From positions 6,348 through 70,347 of the forward strand of contig JAICXF010000001.1 of the NCBI GenBank assembly GCA_025981625.1: 64,000 nt of DNA, written 5' to 3'. The notes beneath the pieces were generated by a model that worked only from the letters and a program-made list of their open reading frames with translations, did not search any database and was not told the origin of the DNA. The translations under genes were made by a program, and so were the position numbers. This document shows, piece after piece, positions 1 through 9,740 of this stretch. The stretch comes from Sphingomonas sp. (GTDB taxonomy: Bacteria; Pseudomonadota; Alphaproteobacteria; Sphingomonadales; Sphingomonadaceae). Each line of letters starts with the position of its first letter. Position 1 is the first letter of the stretch.

Positions 1-234
1 CATGTCGCCAAATTGGGCCGCAACCTCGGCCTTGCGACCGGCGCCTACAATGATTTCGTGGGAAGCCTCGAAAGCCAGGTCCTCACCCAGGCACGGCGAT
101 TCGAGACTCTAAAGGTCGAGACCAGCGGAAAGACCATTGAGGCGATGCCGTTGATCGATGCGTCGCCCCGGCCGCTGACCAAATTATCCACCGTCGATCA
201 GGACGACGAGCCGCCGCAGATCGCGGCCGAATAG
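1..234 (+). CDS. rmuC: DNA recombination protein RmuC, C-terminal end (partial)
   Basis: The reading frame is open from the first base of the window and ends with TAG at 232-234, so only about 77 C-terminal residues are visible. The sequence LATGAYNDFVGSLESQV followed by ARRFETLKV matches the end of RmuC proteins, which are coiled-coil, nuclease-fold proteins thought to limit DNA rearrangements at inverted repeats. The catalytic core lies outside the window, so integrity cannot be judged. The acidic tail after the conserved part is variable in the family. No gene follows in the 70 bases before the convergent lipoprotein gene. Confidence 0.8.
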   Translation, partial: HVAKLGRNLGLATGAYNDFVGSLESQVLTQARRFETLKVETSGKTIEAMPLIDASPRPLTKLSTVDQDDEPPQIAAE

Positions 235-305
235 CCGCCTTACAAAACAGGCTTCCCATGCTCGCCTGCGCGGAGGCTATTTGAGTAGTTGAATCGGGAC
301 GAGCG

Positions 306-656
306 CTAGAGCCCGCCGCACCCGCTGAAGTGGTGATCGTCGACCCTGACCTGCACCTTGTCCGGGTAGGTCCAGTCGCTCATTCCATCGCTGCACGCCG
401 CGTGGACGATGTTCACGTCGATCTGGGCGGTCCGGTAGATTTCGCCGGCGATCCCGACGATCACCTTCGGCTTGGGCTGGCGGACTGGCTGCGAACCGGC
501 GAGCGTGAACGTTAAGGCTTCCTGATCGATGAGAAGCGACCAGAAGGGCTCCGTGCCGGTCGCGTGATAGGCTGGCGGAGAGGGCGCTCGCGGCTCCGGC
601 ACTGTCGCGCAGCTGGCCAGCAGCGGGACCAGGCAGAGGAGCAGCGGCTGATTCAC
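306..656 (-). CDS. Small lipoprotein of the COG3650 type
   Basis: This encodes a 116-residue protein with a short hydrophobic signal and a lipobox, LLASC, so it is probably a lipid-anchored periplasmic or outer-membrane protein. The mature part contains GTEPFWSL and ends with HHFSGCGGL, features of the small COG3650-like lipoproteins that have a G(T/N)EPFW motif and a Cys-containing C-terminal strand. Function is unknown. The GTG start at 656 overlaps the TGA of the upstream methyltransferase gene (GTGA), implying translational coupling. A longer frame reaches upstream, but it would put the lipobox far inside the protein, so it was not used. Confidence 0.7.
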   Translation of the reverse strand: MNQPLLLCLVPLLASCATVPEPRAPSPPAYHATGTEPFWSLLIDQEALTFTLAGSQPVRQPKPKVIVGIAGEIYRTAQIDVNIVHAACSDGMSDWTYPDKVQVRVDDHHFSGCGGL

Positions 657-1450
657 CGCCAGCTCGCCTTGATGGCGAAGGCCATGACGGCGGTGGCCAT
701 TGCAGCGTTGAGGCTGTCCGCTCGCCCCGCCATCGGGATTTTCACGAGCAGGTCGCATTCCGCTTCGTAATCGGCGGGAAGACCCTGCTGCTCGTTGCCG
801 ATGAGGAGGAAGCACGGCTGGCGGTACTCGGCATTGAGATAATCGTCAGTCGCCTTGAGGCTGGTGCCGACAAGCTGGCCGTCGCCCGAGCGCAGCCACG
901 CGACGAACTCGGGCCAGCGGGCGGTCGCGATCGCTTGCGTGAACAAGGCACCCATCGAAGCGCGGACCGCTTCCACCGAGAAGGGATCGGCGCAATCGTC
1001 GATCAGGATCAGGCCTCCGGCGCCGACCGCGTCCCCGGTCCTGAGGATCGTGCCGATGTTGCCTGGGTCGCGCAGTGCCTGGACGACGATCCATAGCGGC
1101 GCGGTCGATCGGTCGATGGCCTCAAGCGCGGTATCAGGCTGCCGGTAGGCGCCGAGCAGCATCTGCGGATTGTCCTTGCCGCTCATCTTCGCGAGGATAT
1201 TGGGCGTGGTCTCGATCGCATCGCCACCTGCGGCCTCGGTGGCGGCGATGATCTCGGCGGCGAGGGGGTGTCTGGCGCCCTCGGGGGAGAAAGCTACGAT
1301 CTCCGGCAATTGCCCGCTGTCTCGCGCCTCGGTGAGGATGCGCAGCCCTTCGGCCAGGAACAGCCCTTCCGACCGGCGGGCCTTCTTGTCGCGCAGCGCT
1401 CGCAGCAGCTTGACGCTTGTGTTGGAAAAGGCGGTGACGAGCCTCGGCAT
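653..1450 (-). CDS. TrmH/SpoU-family RNA 2'-O-methyltransferase
   Basis: The 265-residue protein carries the three SpoU (SPOUT) motifs: DPGNIGTILRT near residue 130, LLIGNEQQGLP near 215 and IPMAGRADSLNAA near 240. These form the trefoil-knot SAM site. The N-terminal part (RRSEGLFLAEGLRILTEA) is the small substrate-binding domain of the rRNA methyltransferases in this family. It probably methylates a ribose in 23S rRNA or tRNA; the exact target cannot be read from sequence. ATG at 1450 is chosen because a GGGGA Shine-Dalgarno lies seven bases upstream. A TTG at 1462 is also in frame. The downstream lipoprotein gene overlaps by four bases. Confidence 0.85.
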   Translation of the reverse strand: MPRLVTAFSNTSVKLLRALRDKKARRSEGLFLAEGLRILTEARDSGQLPEIVAFSPEGARHPLAAEIIAATEAAGGDAIETTPNILAKMSGKDNPQMLLGAYRQPDTALEAIDRSTAPLWIVVQALRDPGNIGTILRTGDAVGAGGLILIDDCADPFSVEAVRASMGALFTQAIATARWPEFVAWLRSGDGQLVGTSLKATDDYLNAEYRQPCFLLIGNEQQGLPADYEAECDLLVKIPMAGRADSLNAAMATAVMAFAIKASWR

Positions 1451-1464
1451 CGGGTTCCCCAAAA

Positions 1465-1568
1465 CCGCTCATCCTGAGTAGGGACTGAGCCTGTCAAAGG
1501 CCCCTATCGAAGGACCGTCCTTCGATACGCCGCTTCGACTTCGCTCAGCGGCTACTCAGGATGAGCGG
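1465..1568. repeat. Dispersed inverted-repeat element, copy 1
   Basis: Two inverted copies of a roughly 50-base unit meet head to head. The outer 17 bases are perfectly complementary (1465-1481 with 1552-1568, CCGCTCATCCTGAGTAG), and the centre is GTCCTTCGAT paired with ATCGAAGGAC. The transcript could fold into a long hairpin. It lies between the ptsH gene and the RNA methyltransferase gene, both on the minus strand, so it may also act as a terminator or RNA stabiliser. A diverged relative lies at 26694-26800. Confidence 0.75.
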
Positions 1569-1580
1569 AGAAGTGAAGGA

Positions 1581-1853
1581 TCACTCCTCCCCAAATCGCT
1601 GCTCGACCAGGGCCACGAGCTTGTCGAGCGCCGCCTCGGCGCCGTTGCCTTCGACGTGAATCACGATGCTGTCGCCCATCGCCGCGCCGAGCATCATCAA
1701 GCCCATGATCGAGGTGCCGCAGACACGACTGCCGTCTTTCTCGACCTCGATGCTGGCCTCGATTTCGCTCGCCATGTTGACGAACTTGGCGCTGGCCCGC
1801 GCATGGAGCCCGCGTTTGTTGACGATTTCGACCTCGCGGCTGACCGCGGTCAA
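1581..1853 (-). CDS. ptsH: Phosphocarrier protein HPr (regulatory PTS)
   Basis: HPr accepts phosphate from PEP via Enzyme I and passes it to EIIA. The 90-residue protein has the active-site motif NKRGLHARASAKF with His17, and the regulatory serine region CGTSIMGLMML with Ser48, the site HPr kinase would modify. No ATG exists in a suitable place: the start is a TTG at 1853 whose last two bases join the TGA of the EIIA gene (TTGA), so translation is probably coupled. It is the last gene of the chvI-chvG-hprK-rapZ-EIIA-ptsH series. Enzyme I is not in the window, and no sugar-specific permease is present, which points to a signalling rather than a transport role. Confidence 0.92.
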   Translation of the reverse strand: MTAVSREVEIVNKRGLHARASAKFVNMASEIEASIEVEKDGSRVCGTSIMGLMMLGAAMGDSIVIHVEGNGAEAALDKLVALVEQRFGEE

Positions 1854-2257
1854 GCGGCGGCTTCCCCGAGAATTTCCGAAGCGACCGAGATATATTTTCG
1901 TCCAGCCTCGCGCGCGGCGGCCACGGCTGCGTGGACCGGCATCACCTTGCGAGCGCCTTCCAGACGGATCAGCATCGGCAGGTTGACGCCCGCGATCACT
2001 TCGATGTTCTCGCTCTTCATCAGGCTGATCGCGAGGTTCGACGGTGTCCCCCCGAACAGGTCGGTAAGGATGATCACGCCCTGGCCCTGCTCGACCTTGG
2101 CGATCGCCTTGGCGATGTCCTTGCGGCGGCGCTCCATATTGTCATCGGGGCCGATGCAGATCGCTTCGATCGCTTCCTGCGGCCCGACCACATGCTCCAT
2201 CGCGGTGACGAACTCGGCCGCGAGACGGCCGTGGGTCACCAGCACTAATCCGATCAT
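1850..2257 (-). CDS. PTS EIIA component, mannose/fructose type (regulatory)
   Basis: A 135-residue stand-alone EIIA of the mannose family. The start MIGLVLVTHG carries the phosphorylatable His9, and the central ILTDLFGGTPSNLA segment is typical of the fold. In alphaproteobacteria this protein (often called EIIA-Man or ManX) is a phosphorylation sensor without its IIBCD partners, none of which occur here. It receives phosphate from the HPr encoded immediately downstream. The ATG at 2257 overlaps the stop of rapZ by four bases, and its own stop overlaps the TTG of ptsH. Confidence 0.9.
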   Translation of the reverse strand: MIGLVLVTHGRLAAEFVTAMEHVVGPQEAIEAICIGPDDNMERRRKDIAKAIAKVEQGQGVIILTDLFGGTPSNLAISLMKSENIEVIAGVNLPMLIRLEGARKVMPVHAAVAAAREAGRKYISVASEILGEAAA

Positions 2258-3177
2258 CGACTCAACTCGTCCTCGCCCTCCGGAACGCGCCCGGGATGCC
2301 GTTCGATCGTGTCCCTGGGCGGTGAAGCGAGGTCACGGTGACGCACATTGGGTGCAAAGCCGGCACGCCGCAACCGTTCCGCCATCTCGACTGCCGCGGC
2401 AACCGAGCGATGCCGACCCCCAGTGCAACCGAACGCAACCGTTACGTAACTTTTGCCGGCGCCGCAGTAGCGGGGAATCCAGTCGATGAGAAGCGATTCG
2501 ATGCGTTCCATCGTCTCGGCCCAGGCGGGGTCCTCGGCGAGATAGTCGCGGACTGGCTGATCGGCGCCGGTAAGCGGGCGAAGTTCGTCCACCCAATGCG
2601 GATTGGCCAGGAACCTCAGATCGAAGACGAGGTCCGCCGTGCGCAGGATCCCGCGAGAGAAGGCGAACGAGTAAATCGTCAGGACCGGCTGGTCCGAATC
2701 GTCGCCGTAGCGGCGCCTGAGCTCATCGCGGAGCTCGGCTGGGGAGAGGTCGGTCGTGTCGATGAGGCTGTCGGCGGCACTTCGGAGAGGGGCGGTGATT
2801 TCCCGTTCGCGGCCAATCCCGTCCTCGGGCGGCCGATCGGGAGCGAGGGGATGCCTGCGACGCGTTTCGTCATAGCGACGGATCAGCTCTCCGCCGGCGC
2901 AGTCGAGATAGAGCAGCTCGGCATCGACGCCCTCGACCGAGCGGATGAGCGTGGACAGCGTGTCGGGGTCGAAGCCGCGGCTGCGCACATCCATCCCGAC
3001 GGCCGCGTTCACCGTTCGGCGGTTTTCCCCATGGACGAACTCGTTCAGCAAGTCGGCGGGCAGATTGTCGACCACCTCCCAGCCCATGTCCTCGAGCGCG
3101 TCGAGCACCGTCGATTTGCCCGCGCCGGACATGCCGGTGACGAGCAACAGGCGCGGCAGGCGCCGCGCTGACGGCAT
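2254..3177 (-). CDS. rapZ: RNase adapter protein RapZ (P-loop nucleotide-binding)
   Basis: The 307-residue protein begins with a Walker A motif, GMSGAGKST (residues 15-23), and has the diagnostic C-terminal GCTGGRHRSVAAAVEMAE segment. RapZ in enterobacteria binds the GlmZ/GlmY small RNAs and glucosamine-6-phosphate to control amino-sugar synthesis. The alphaproteobacterial role is less clear, and its place between hprK and PTS genes suggests a link to carbon or envelope control. It is slightly longer at the C-terminus than usual, ending in a charged tail. Its ATG overlaps the hprK stop by one base (TGATG). Confidence 0.92.
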   Translation of the reverse strand: MPSARRLPRLLLVTGMSGAGKSTVLDALEDMGWEVVDNLPADLLNEFVHGENRRTVNAAVGMDVRSRGFDPDTLSTLIRSVEGVDAELLYLDCAGGELIRRYDETRRRHPLAPDRPPEDGIGREREITAPLRSAADSLIDTTDLSPAELRDELRRRYGDDSDQPVLTIYSFAFSRGILRTADLVFDLRFLANPHWVDELRPLTGADQPVRDYLAEDPAWAETMERIESLLIDWIPRYCGAGKSYVTVAFGCTGGRHRSVAAAVEMAERLRRAGFAPNVRHRDLASPPRDTIERHPGRVPEGEDELSR

Positions 3178-3635
3178 CAGAACTCGAGGCCCATGCGATC
3201 GAGCGCGAGCCTGACCTTGGCCGGCGCTGACGCCGTCATGGCGTCAATCGAGATCAGCGGCACTTTCAGCCCGAGGATCGGCCGCTCCCGGCTGTCGTCC
3301 GGCAGGCGCTGGATTTCGCTCGTCAGCTCGACGATCAGCGCGACCGGCACATTATCGACCCGCCCCATCTCAACGATGCCGATGCCGCGAACCTCGAGCT
3401 TGCCCGCGATCGTCGCTGGCGCCGAGGCGAGCAACCGCTCGCCGTGCTTTTTGACGATCGTCTGATCGTCACTGACCAGCGTGAACCCGCCGTCCACCAT
3501 CCTCAGCGCCAGGTCCGATTTCCCGGAGCCCGACGGGCCGGTGATCAGCACGGCGCGGCCGTCGAGCGCAATCGTACTGGCGTGGAGGGTTTCGGCGCTG
3601 ATGCGCGGTCCACGTGCCGCATCGATCATGTTCAT
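3177..3635 (-). CDS. hprK: HPr kinase, short alphaproteobacterial form
   Basis: This 152-residue protein has the kinase domain only; Gram-positive HprK/P are about twice as long because of an N-terminal domain that is missing here. The Walker A motif GPSGSGKS spans residues 33-40, followed by VSDDQT and the VRGIGI segment of the family. It should phosphorylate Ser48 of the HPr encoded three genes downstream, using ATP. The short form is known from alphaproteobacteria with incomplete PTS. Its ATG overlaps the chvG stop by four bases, so kinase expression is tied to the two-component system. Confidence 0.9.
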   Translation of the reverse strand: MNMIDAARGPRISAETLHASTIALDGRAVLITGPSGSGKSDLALRMVDGGFTLVSDDQTIVKKHGERLLASAPATIAGKLEVRGIGIVEMGRVDNVPVALIVELTSEIQRLPDDSRERPILGLKVPLISIDAMTASAPAKVRLALDRMGLEF

Positions 3636-5203
3636 GCCTGGTCCGCCGCCGGGAGCCGGATGATGAAGCGGGCGCCGGATGGAGCGTCGTCGCGGTCTTG
3701 CACGTCAATTTCTCCATCATGGCCATTCACGATCGCCTGAGCGATGGCAAGGCCGAGACCCGAATGGCGGCCGAAATCGGCTGTCTGCCGCCGAACGGTG
3801 TGAAAGCGGTTAAAAATCGCCTCGCGAGCGTCAGCGGGAACGCCTGGACCCTCGTCGTCGATCCGGATTCGAACCTCGTCCCCGATGCGAGCGACCGCGA
3901 TTTCGACCAGGCCTCCCGACGGGGAGAAGCTTACGGCATTGTCGATGATCGCGTCGATCGCGCGCGCCAGCCGGTCCGGCTTGCCCATCACCACCGCCGT
4001 GTCCTTTCGGGGACGAGCGAAGGCGAGACGAGCATCGCCGGTCTCTCGGCGAGTCTCCCACCCGGTGACCAGGGGTTCGATCAGGGCTCCAAGGTCGACC
4101 GGCTCGAACGTCGCTCTGGCAAGTTCGGCGTCCGTGCGGGCAGCCTCGCTGATGTCGCTGATCAGTCGATCGAGCCTGGCGACGTCGTCACGGATCACCG
4201 CGCGCAGCTTGTCGCGAAGCTCGGGGTTTTCGACGCGGTCGAGCGCGTCGACAGCTGATCGCAGCGAGGCGAGCGGATTTTTGAGCTCGTGCGCAACGTC
4301 TGCGGCGAACGCTTCGACACTGTCGATCCGGGCTCTCAGCGACTGGCTCATGTCCGACACGGCGCGAGCGAGCACGCCGATCTCGTCGCCACGGTCCGGA
4401 AGCCGAGGGACACTGACTTCGCGTGCTCGGCCGAGGCGAACGCGGTGTGCGGCTAGGGCGAGCCGCCGCAGCGGCCGAACGATCGTCCGCGCCAGGAATC
4501 GCGAGAGCAGGACCGACACAGCGATAAGCACCGCCATCGCGCCGAGGATGATTGCCCGTTGCTGGCGGACCGTCTTGGTGAAGGCGCGATCGTTGATCGT
4601 TGCCAGCAGCACTCCGCTGTTCAACGGCACCGCCGCCGAGATGACCGGCGTCAGGTCGCGGGCGTTGCGGACCTTGGTGACCACGTGACCGGTCTGCGCG
4701 GCCTGCATCGCCTCAGGCCAGGCCTGCGCCCGGTCGGAAGACGGCTCGACGAACTCGTCGAGTGGCCGGGCAAGGACCAGCGCATTGAAACCGCGATCGA
4801 GAGCGCGGGCAATCGGCTTGGTCCAGTCCTGCTTGCGCGGGTCCATGAGTTGATAGGTCGGACCGGTGGTAGTCCAGCTGTCAATGATCAGCCGTCCGTC
4901 GCGGCCGAACAGGCGCAGGCGGGTGCCGGTAGCCCTGGATACCATCGCGAGAACTTGCTGGCGCTTGTCAGGCCCTGCTGCTTCCGCGGCCAGCGCCACG
5001 GCAGTCGCTTCGATCCGGGTCTGGCGCACCCGCTCCCTGCTCAGGTGGTTCCTGAACACGTCGAGGTAGAGCGTGCTCAGGACGACCAGTAGGACGGTCA
5101 GCAGGTTCAGTGCGAGAATTCGATTCGCGAGTGTTGCGCGCCGCGACCAGTTCAGTCCGAGCGCGCCGTCGTTACTGCTCGTCGAATCGATAGCCGACGC
5201 CAT
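3632..5203 (-). CDS. chvG: Envelope-stress sensor histidine kinase ChvG
   Basis: The 523-residue kinase has a transmembrane helix near residues 28-48, a periplasmic sensor region to about 215, a second helix near 216-238, a HAMP linker, the HisKA box [13 protein letters not shown] with His305, and a HATPase domain with [15 protein letters not shown] and HSGLGLAIA. It belongs to the ChvG/ExoS family, which senses acid or envelope stress and phosphorylates ChvI. ATG at 5203 was chosen; it overlaps the chvI 3' end by 32 bases. A longer in-frame N-terminus starting at 5317 would lie almost entirely inside chvI and looks like a low-complexity out-of-frame translation. Confidence 0.9.
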   Translation of the reverse strand: MASAIDSTSSNDGALGLNWSRRATLANRILALNLLTVLLVVLSTLYLDVFRNHLSRERVRQTRIEATAVALAAEAAGPDKRQQVLAMVSRATGTRLRLFGRDGRLIIDSWTTTGPTYQLMDPRKQDWTKPIARALDRGFNALVLARPLDEFVEPSSDRAQAWPEAMQAAQTGHVVTKVRNARDLTPVISAAVPLNSGVLLATINDRAFTKTVRQQRAIILGAMAVLIAVSVLLSRFLARTIVRPLRRLALAAHRVRLGRAREVSVPRLPDRGDEIGVLARAVSDMSQSLRARIDSVEAFAADVAHELKNPLASLRSAVDALDRVENPELRDKLRAVIRDDVARLDRLISDISEAARTDAELARATFEPVDLGALIEPLVTGWETRRETGDARLAFARPRKDTAVVMGKPDRLARAIDAIIDNAVSFSPSGGLVEIAVARIGDEVRIRIDDEGPGVPADAREAIFNRFHTVRRQTADFGRHSGLGLAIAQAIVNGHDGEIDVQDRDDAPSGARFIIRLPAADQA

Positions 5204-5885
5204 AGAGTGTCTCGATTGAATCGAAGGAAGGCTCGACCGCACGGAACTTGCGCCGGATCCGCTTGATGTGGCTGTCGATGGTGCGGTCGTCGACATAAAC
5301 GTCATCGTTGTAGGCAACGTCGAGCAACTGGTTGCGCGACTTCACCACGCCGGGGCGTTGCGCGAGGGCTTCGAGAATCAGGAACTCGGTGACGGTGAGG
5401 CTGACATCCCGGCTGTCCCACAGCACCTTGTGCCGCGCCGGGTCCATCGTCAGGCGCCCTCGTTCGATGCGCGGCGGTTCGGGTTCGCCAGCGTCCTTCG
5501 CGCTAGCGTCGCCGCGCTCCAGTTCGCGGCGCCGGAGGATAGCCCGAATGCGCGCGATCAGGAGCCGTTGAGAGAAGGGCTTGGAGATGTAATCGTCGGC
5601 GCCCATCGCGAGGCCGAGCGCCTCGTCGAGCTCGTCGTCCTTGGAGGTGAGGAAGATCACCGGAATCGAGCTGATCTCCCGCATGCGGCGGAGAAGTTCC
5701 ATTCCGTCCATGCCCGGCATCTTGATGTCGAAGACGCCGAGATCGGGGAGCGTGTCGGACATGCCCTTGAGCGCCAGTGCCGGGTCCGAATAGACCCGCG
5801 TCACGAAGCCCTCCTGCTGGAGCGCAATCGATACGGACGTCAGAATGTTTCGGTCGTCGTCGACCAGGGCGATCACTTGGCTCAT
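5172..5885 (-). CDS. chvI: Response regulator ChvI (OmpR family)
   Basis: The 237-residue regulator has a receiver domain with acidic pocket VDDDRN near residue 8 and phospho-acceptor Asp53 in [10 protein letters not shown], plus a winged-helix DNA-binding domain ending in YGVGYRF. It pairs with ChvG encoded directly downstream. In rhizobia ChvGI controls envelope, exopolysaccharide and acid-response genes, and it commonly lies divergent to pckA, as here. The ATG at 5885 is used rather than one 54 bases upstream, because [13 protein letters not shown] is the normal receiver N-terminus. Confidence 0.93.
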   Translation of the reverse strand: MSQVIALVDDDRNILTSVSIALQQEGFVTRVYSDPALALKGMSDTLPDLGVFDIKMPGMDGMELLRRMREISSIPVIFLTSKDDELDEALGLAMGADDYISKPFSQRLLIARIRAILRRRELERGDASAKDAGEPEPPRIERGRLTMDPARHKVLWDSRDVSLTVTEFLILEALAQRPGVVKSRNQLLDVAYNDDVYVDDRTIDSHIKRIRRKFRAVEPSFDSIETLYGVGYRFDEQ

Positions 5886-5993
5886 CCGTGCCTCAGCCGA
5901 TGGACTGGCGAAGCGATAGCCAGCGGCACAGTCGCGCACAAGGTAAGTGCCCGATCGTCAGTGCGCCGATCAATGTTTGTACGCCGGACATTT

Positions 5994-6005
5994 GTTAGCG
6001 CTAAC
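5994..6005. promoter_or_regulatory. LacI/GalR-type palindromic operator candidate
   Basis: GTTAGCGCTAAC is a perfect 12-base palindrome in the chvI-pckA divergent intergenic region. This core with a central CG is the usual form of operators for LacI/GalR-family regulators in proteobacteria. It sits about 36 bases upstream of the proposed pckA -35 box and about 110 bases from the chvI start, so it could affect either gene. No LacI-family gene lies in the window. Confidence 0.5.
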
Positions 6006-6041
6006 TTGCTCCCGGACGGCTGTTCCGCGAGTTATCCTGTT

Positions 6042-6070
6042 TTGACCCCACGTCTTTTTCGGGGTTATAG
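6042..6070 (+). promoter_or_regulatory. Sigma70-type promoter for pckA
   Basis: TTGACC (6042-6047) and TTATAG (6065-6070) are separated by exactly 17 bases. Transcription would begin near 6077, giving a leader of about 67 bases before the GTG start of pckA at 6144. This is one of the two best matches to the housekeeping consensus seen in the window. Confidence 0.6.
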
Positions 6071-6143
6071 GCCTCGCATACGTATGCGGCGGCAGGCCCT
6101 CAGGCCGCCGCCGCATTGAACATTTGCGAAAGGGGTTCTCGAC

Positions 6144-7784
<1,641 letters not shown>

Positions 7785-7797
7785 GACGCCCGGTCTC

Positions 7798-7824
7798 CGA
7801 TCGGGTCAGTCAGGGACCCGATCG
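7798..7824 (+). promoter_or_regulatory. Perfect 10-bp hairpin touching the start codon of the next gene
   Basis: CGATCGGGTC (7798-7807) pairs with GACCCGATCG (7815-7824) around a seven-base loop, AGTCAGG. The 3' arm ends on the base before the ATG at 7825. The only purine-rich Shine-Dalgarno-like bases (AGG plus GA) are in the loop and the top of the stem. It may control translation of the downstream gene, or end the pckA transcript, although no T-run follows. Confidence 0.6.
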
Positions 7825-8271
7825 ATGACCGACTTCCGACCAAGATTGTTCGCCGCAGACGCTGACGTCGTCCACGTTGGCGAAGGCTTTCTCGCGCGCG
7901 TGCTGCCGCGCGAGGAATGGACTCACGAGGCGCATCTGGCGACCACGACTTACCTGCTGCTTCGGCACCCCCAGATCGACGTGGACCGAGAGCTTTCCGA
8001 CCTCATCCGGCGCTATAATGAGAGCGTCGGTGGGGTGAACAGCGACGCCGAAGGCTATCACGAGACGATCACCCGCGTGTTTCTGCACGGCGTTCGGCTG
8101 TTCCTGCGAGAAGCGGACACAAATGACCCGCTGCACCAGCTGGTCAATGAGCTGTTGTTATCCCCGATGGGGCAGCGCGAGTGGCCGCTTCGCTTCTACT
8201 CGCGCGTGAAGCTGATGTCGGCCGATGCGAGGCGCAGGTTCGTGCCTCCGGACTTGGCCGCGCTCCCCTAA
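7825..8271 (+). CDS. Conserved protein of unknown function with WTHxxHL motif
   Basis: The 148-residue protein resembles a widespread uncharacterised family of small cytoplasmic proteins. Conserved-looking blocks are EWTHEAHL near residue 34, RRYNESVGG, and GYHETITR, whose histidines and acidic residue could bind a metal. No signal peptide or membrane helix is seen. The start at 7825 is preferred because the upstream in-frame extension overlaps pckA and is Lys/Arg-rich with no family resemblance. The gene follows pckA after 40 bases, most of them the hairpin. It converges on nfeD, whose stop lies within its end. Confidence 0.65.
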   Translation: MTDFRPRLFAADADVVHVGEGFLARVLPREEWTHEAHLATTTYLLLRHPQIDVDRELSDLIRRYNESVGGVNSDAEGYHETITRVFLHGVRLFLREADTNDPLHQLVNELLLSPMGQREWPLRFYSRVKLMSADARRRFVPPDLAALP

Positions 8272-8729
8272 GCAGGCGGCAGTTTGTGCTCCGGCTCGAC
8301 TTTCAGGCAATTGCCCTCGATGTCGACGATCCGGACCCGCTCGCCAATCGCCGCCGGACCGCCGCGCGCCGACCATTCGCCGTCGCCGACCTTGACCCTT
8401 CCTCCGTTAGCGTCGACCGGCTGGACCACCGTGACAACCGTCCCGAGCAGCCGCCCCGCGCGGTTGTTGAGCAAGGGGTCGGCGGTATAATCATAGCGGC
8501 TTGCATAAGCGCGGCGACCGCCAACCCGGACGATGATCAGAGTCAGGATTGCGAACATCGCCAGCTGAAGCGCTAGGCCGACCGGCAGAAGGAGGGACAG
8601 CAGTCCTGTCGCGATTGCCGCGGCGCCGATGAACATCAGGAAGAACCCCGGCGCGATCACCTCGGCAATCAGCAGCACGATGCCGCCGATCAGCCACAGC
8701 CAGACCGGGTCGATGGTCGACAGGTTCAT
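8268..8729 (-). CDS. NfeD-family membrane protein
   Basis: The 153-residue protein has an N-terminal hydrophobic part with two or three helices (WLWLIGGIVLLIAEVIAPGF, then GAAAIATGLLSLLLPVG, then a third) and a C-terminal OB-fold-like domain (RLLGTVVTVVQPVDANGG). This is the short NfeD type that pairs with SPFH proteins to form membrane microdomain complexes. Its ATG overlaps the stop of the SPFH gene by four bases, confirming an operon and probable co-function. Target processes are not known from sequence. Confidence 0.85.
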   Translation of the reverse strand: MNLSTIDPVWLWLIGGIVLLIAEVIAPGFFLMFIGAAAIATGLLSLLLPVGLALQLAMFAILTLIIVRVGGRRAYASRYDYTADPLLNNRAGRLLGTVVTVVQPVDANGGRVKVGDGEWSARGGPAAIGERVRIVDIEGNCLKVEPEHKLPPA

Positions 8730-9700
8730 GCCTGCGTCTTGGGGACCGTCGGGTTCGTCTTCGCCGGCGCCGGGGCAGGAGGTCGGGGCAAGGAGTTGCC
8801 GAAAGCTTCCCTGGCCAGCTCGCCGATACCGCCAAGCGTCCCGATCAGCTGAGTCGCCTCGATCGGGAACAGGATGGTCTTCGCATTGGGAGAACGGGCG
8901 AACTCGGCGACCGCCTCGACGTATTTCTGGGCAATGAAATAATTGATCGCCTGGCCGCTGCCGGATTCAATCGCATCGCTGACAGCCTTGGTGGCGCTGG
9001 CTTCGGCCTGGGCGGCGCGTTCGCGCGCCTCGGCCTCCCGATATGCCGCTTCGCGTCCGCCCTCGGCCGAGAGGATCGCCGACTGCTTCTCGCCCTCGGC
9101 CTTGAGAATCGCCGATTGGCGGAGGCCTTCCGCCTCGAGAATGACGGCGCGCTTCTCGCGCTCCGCCTTCATCTGGCGAGTCATCGCGTTGACGATGTCC
9201 TGCGGCGGCCGGATGTCGCGCAGCTCGACCCGGGTGATCTTGACGCCCCACGATTCGGTCGCCTGATCGACCACGGCGAGCAGCTTGGTGTTGATCTCGT
9301 CTCGCCTCGACAAGGTCTCGTCGAGATCCATCGATCCCATGACCGTCCGCAGGTTGGTTGTCGAAAGGGCGGTGATCGCGCTGTACAGGTCATAGACTTC
9401 ATACGCCGCCTTGGCGGCGTCCAGCACCTGGAAGAAGACCACGCCGTCCACCGCCACCATGGCGTTGTCCTTGGTGATGATCTCCTGTCCCGGAATCTCA
9501 AGGACCTGCTCCATCATGTTGATTCGGCGGCCGACGCGATAGAAGAACGGCGTCACATAATTGAACCCGGGCTCGGCGACCCGGATGAAACGTCCGAAAT
9601 GCTCGATCGTGTAGCGGTAGCCCTGGCGCACGATCTTCACGCCCATCATCACATACAACAGCGCAAGGACCGCAACGGCGGTCATCAAAATCGTCAGCAT
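8726..9700 (-). CDS. SPFH/band-7 membrane protein (QmcA/stomatin-like)
   Basis: The 324-residue protein has one N-terminal helix (LMTAVAVLALLYVMMG), a band-7 domain beginning VRQGYRYTIEHFGRF, and a long Ala/Glu-rich helical stretch (AEGLRQSAILKAEGEKQSAI and on) typical of flotillin/stomatin oligomerisation. It probably forms ring-like scaffolds in the inner membrane with the downstream NfeD protein. The start at 9700 has GGGGAGGACGGGA upstream. An in-frame extension to 10195 is antisense to the next gene and was discarded. Confidence 0.9.
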   Translation of the reverse strand: MLTILMTAVAVLALLYVMMGVKIVRQGYRYTIEHFGRFIRVAEPGFNYVTPFFYRVGRRINMMEQVLEIPGQEIITKDNAMVAVDGVVFFQVLDAAKAAYEVYDLYSAITALSTTNLRTVMGSMDLDETLSRRDEINTKLLAVVDQATESWGVKITRVELRDIRPPQDIVNAMTRQMKAEREKRAVILEAEGLRQSAILKAEGEKQSAILSAEGGREAAYREAEARERAAQAEASATKAVSDAIESGSGQAINYFIAQKYVEAVAEFARSPNAKTILFPIEATQLIGTLGGIGELAREAFGNSLPRPPAPAPAKTNPTVPKTQA

Positions 9701-9740
9701 CACTGTTTCCCGTCCTCCCCGTTCAGGGCATGATGCGACG

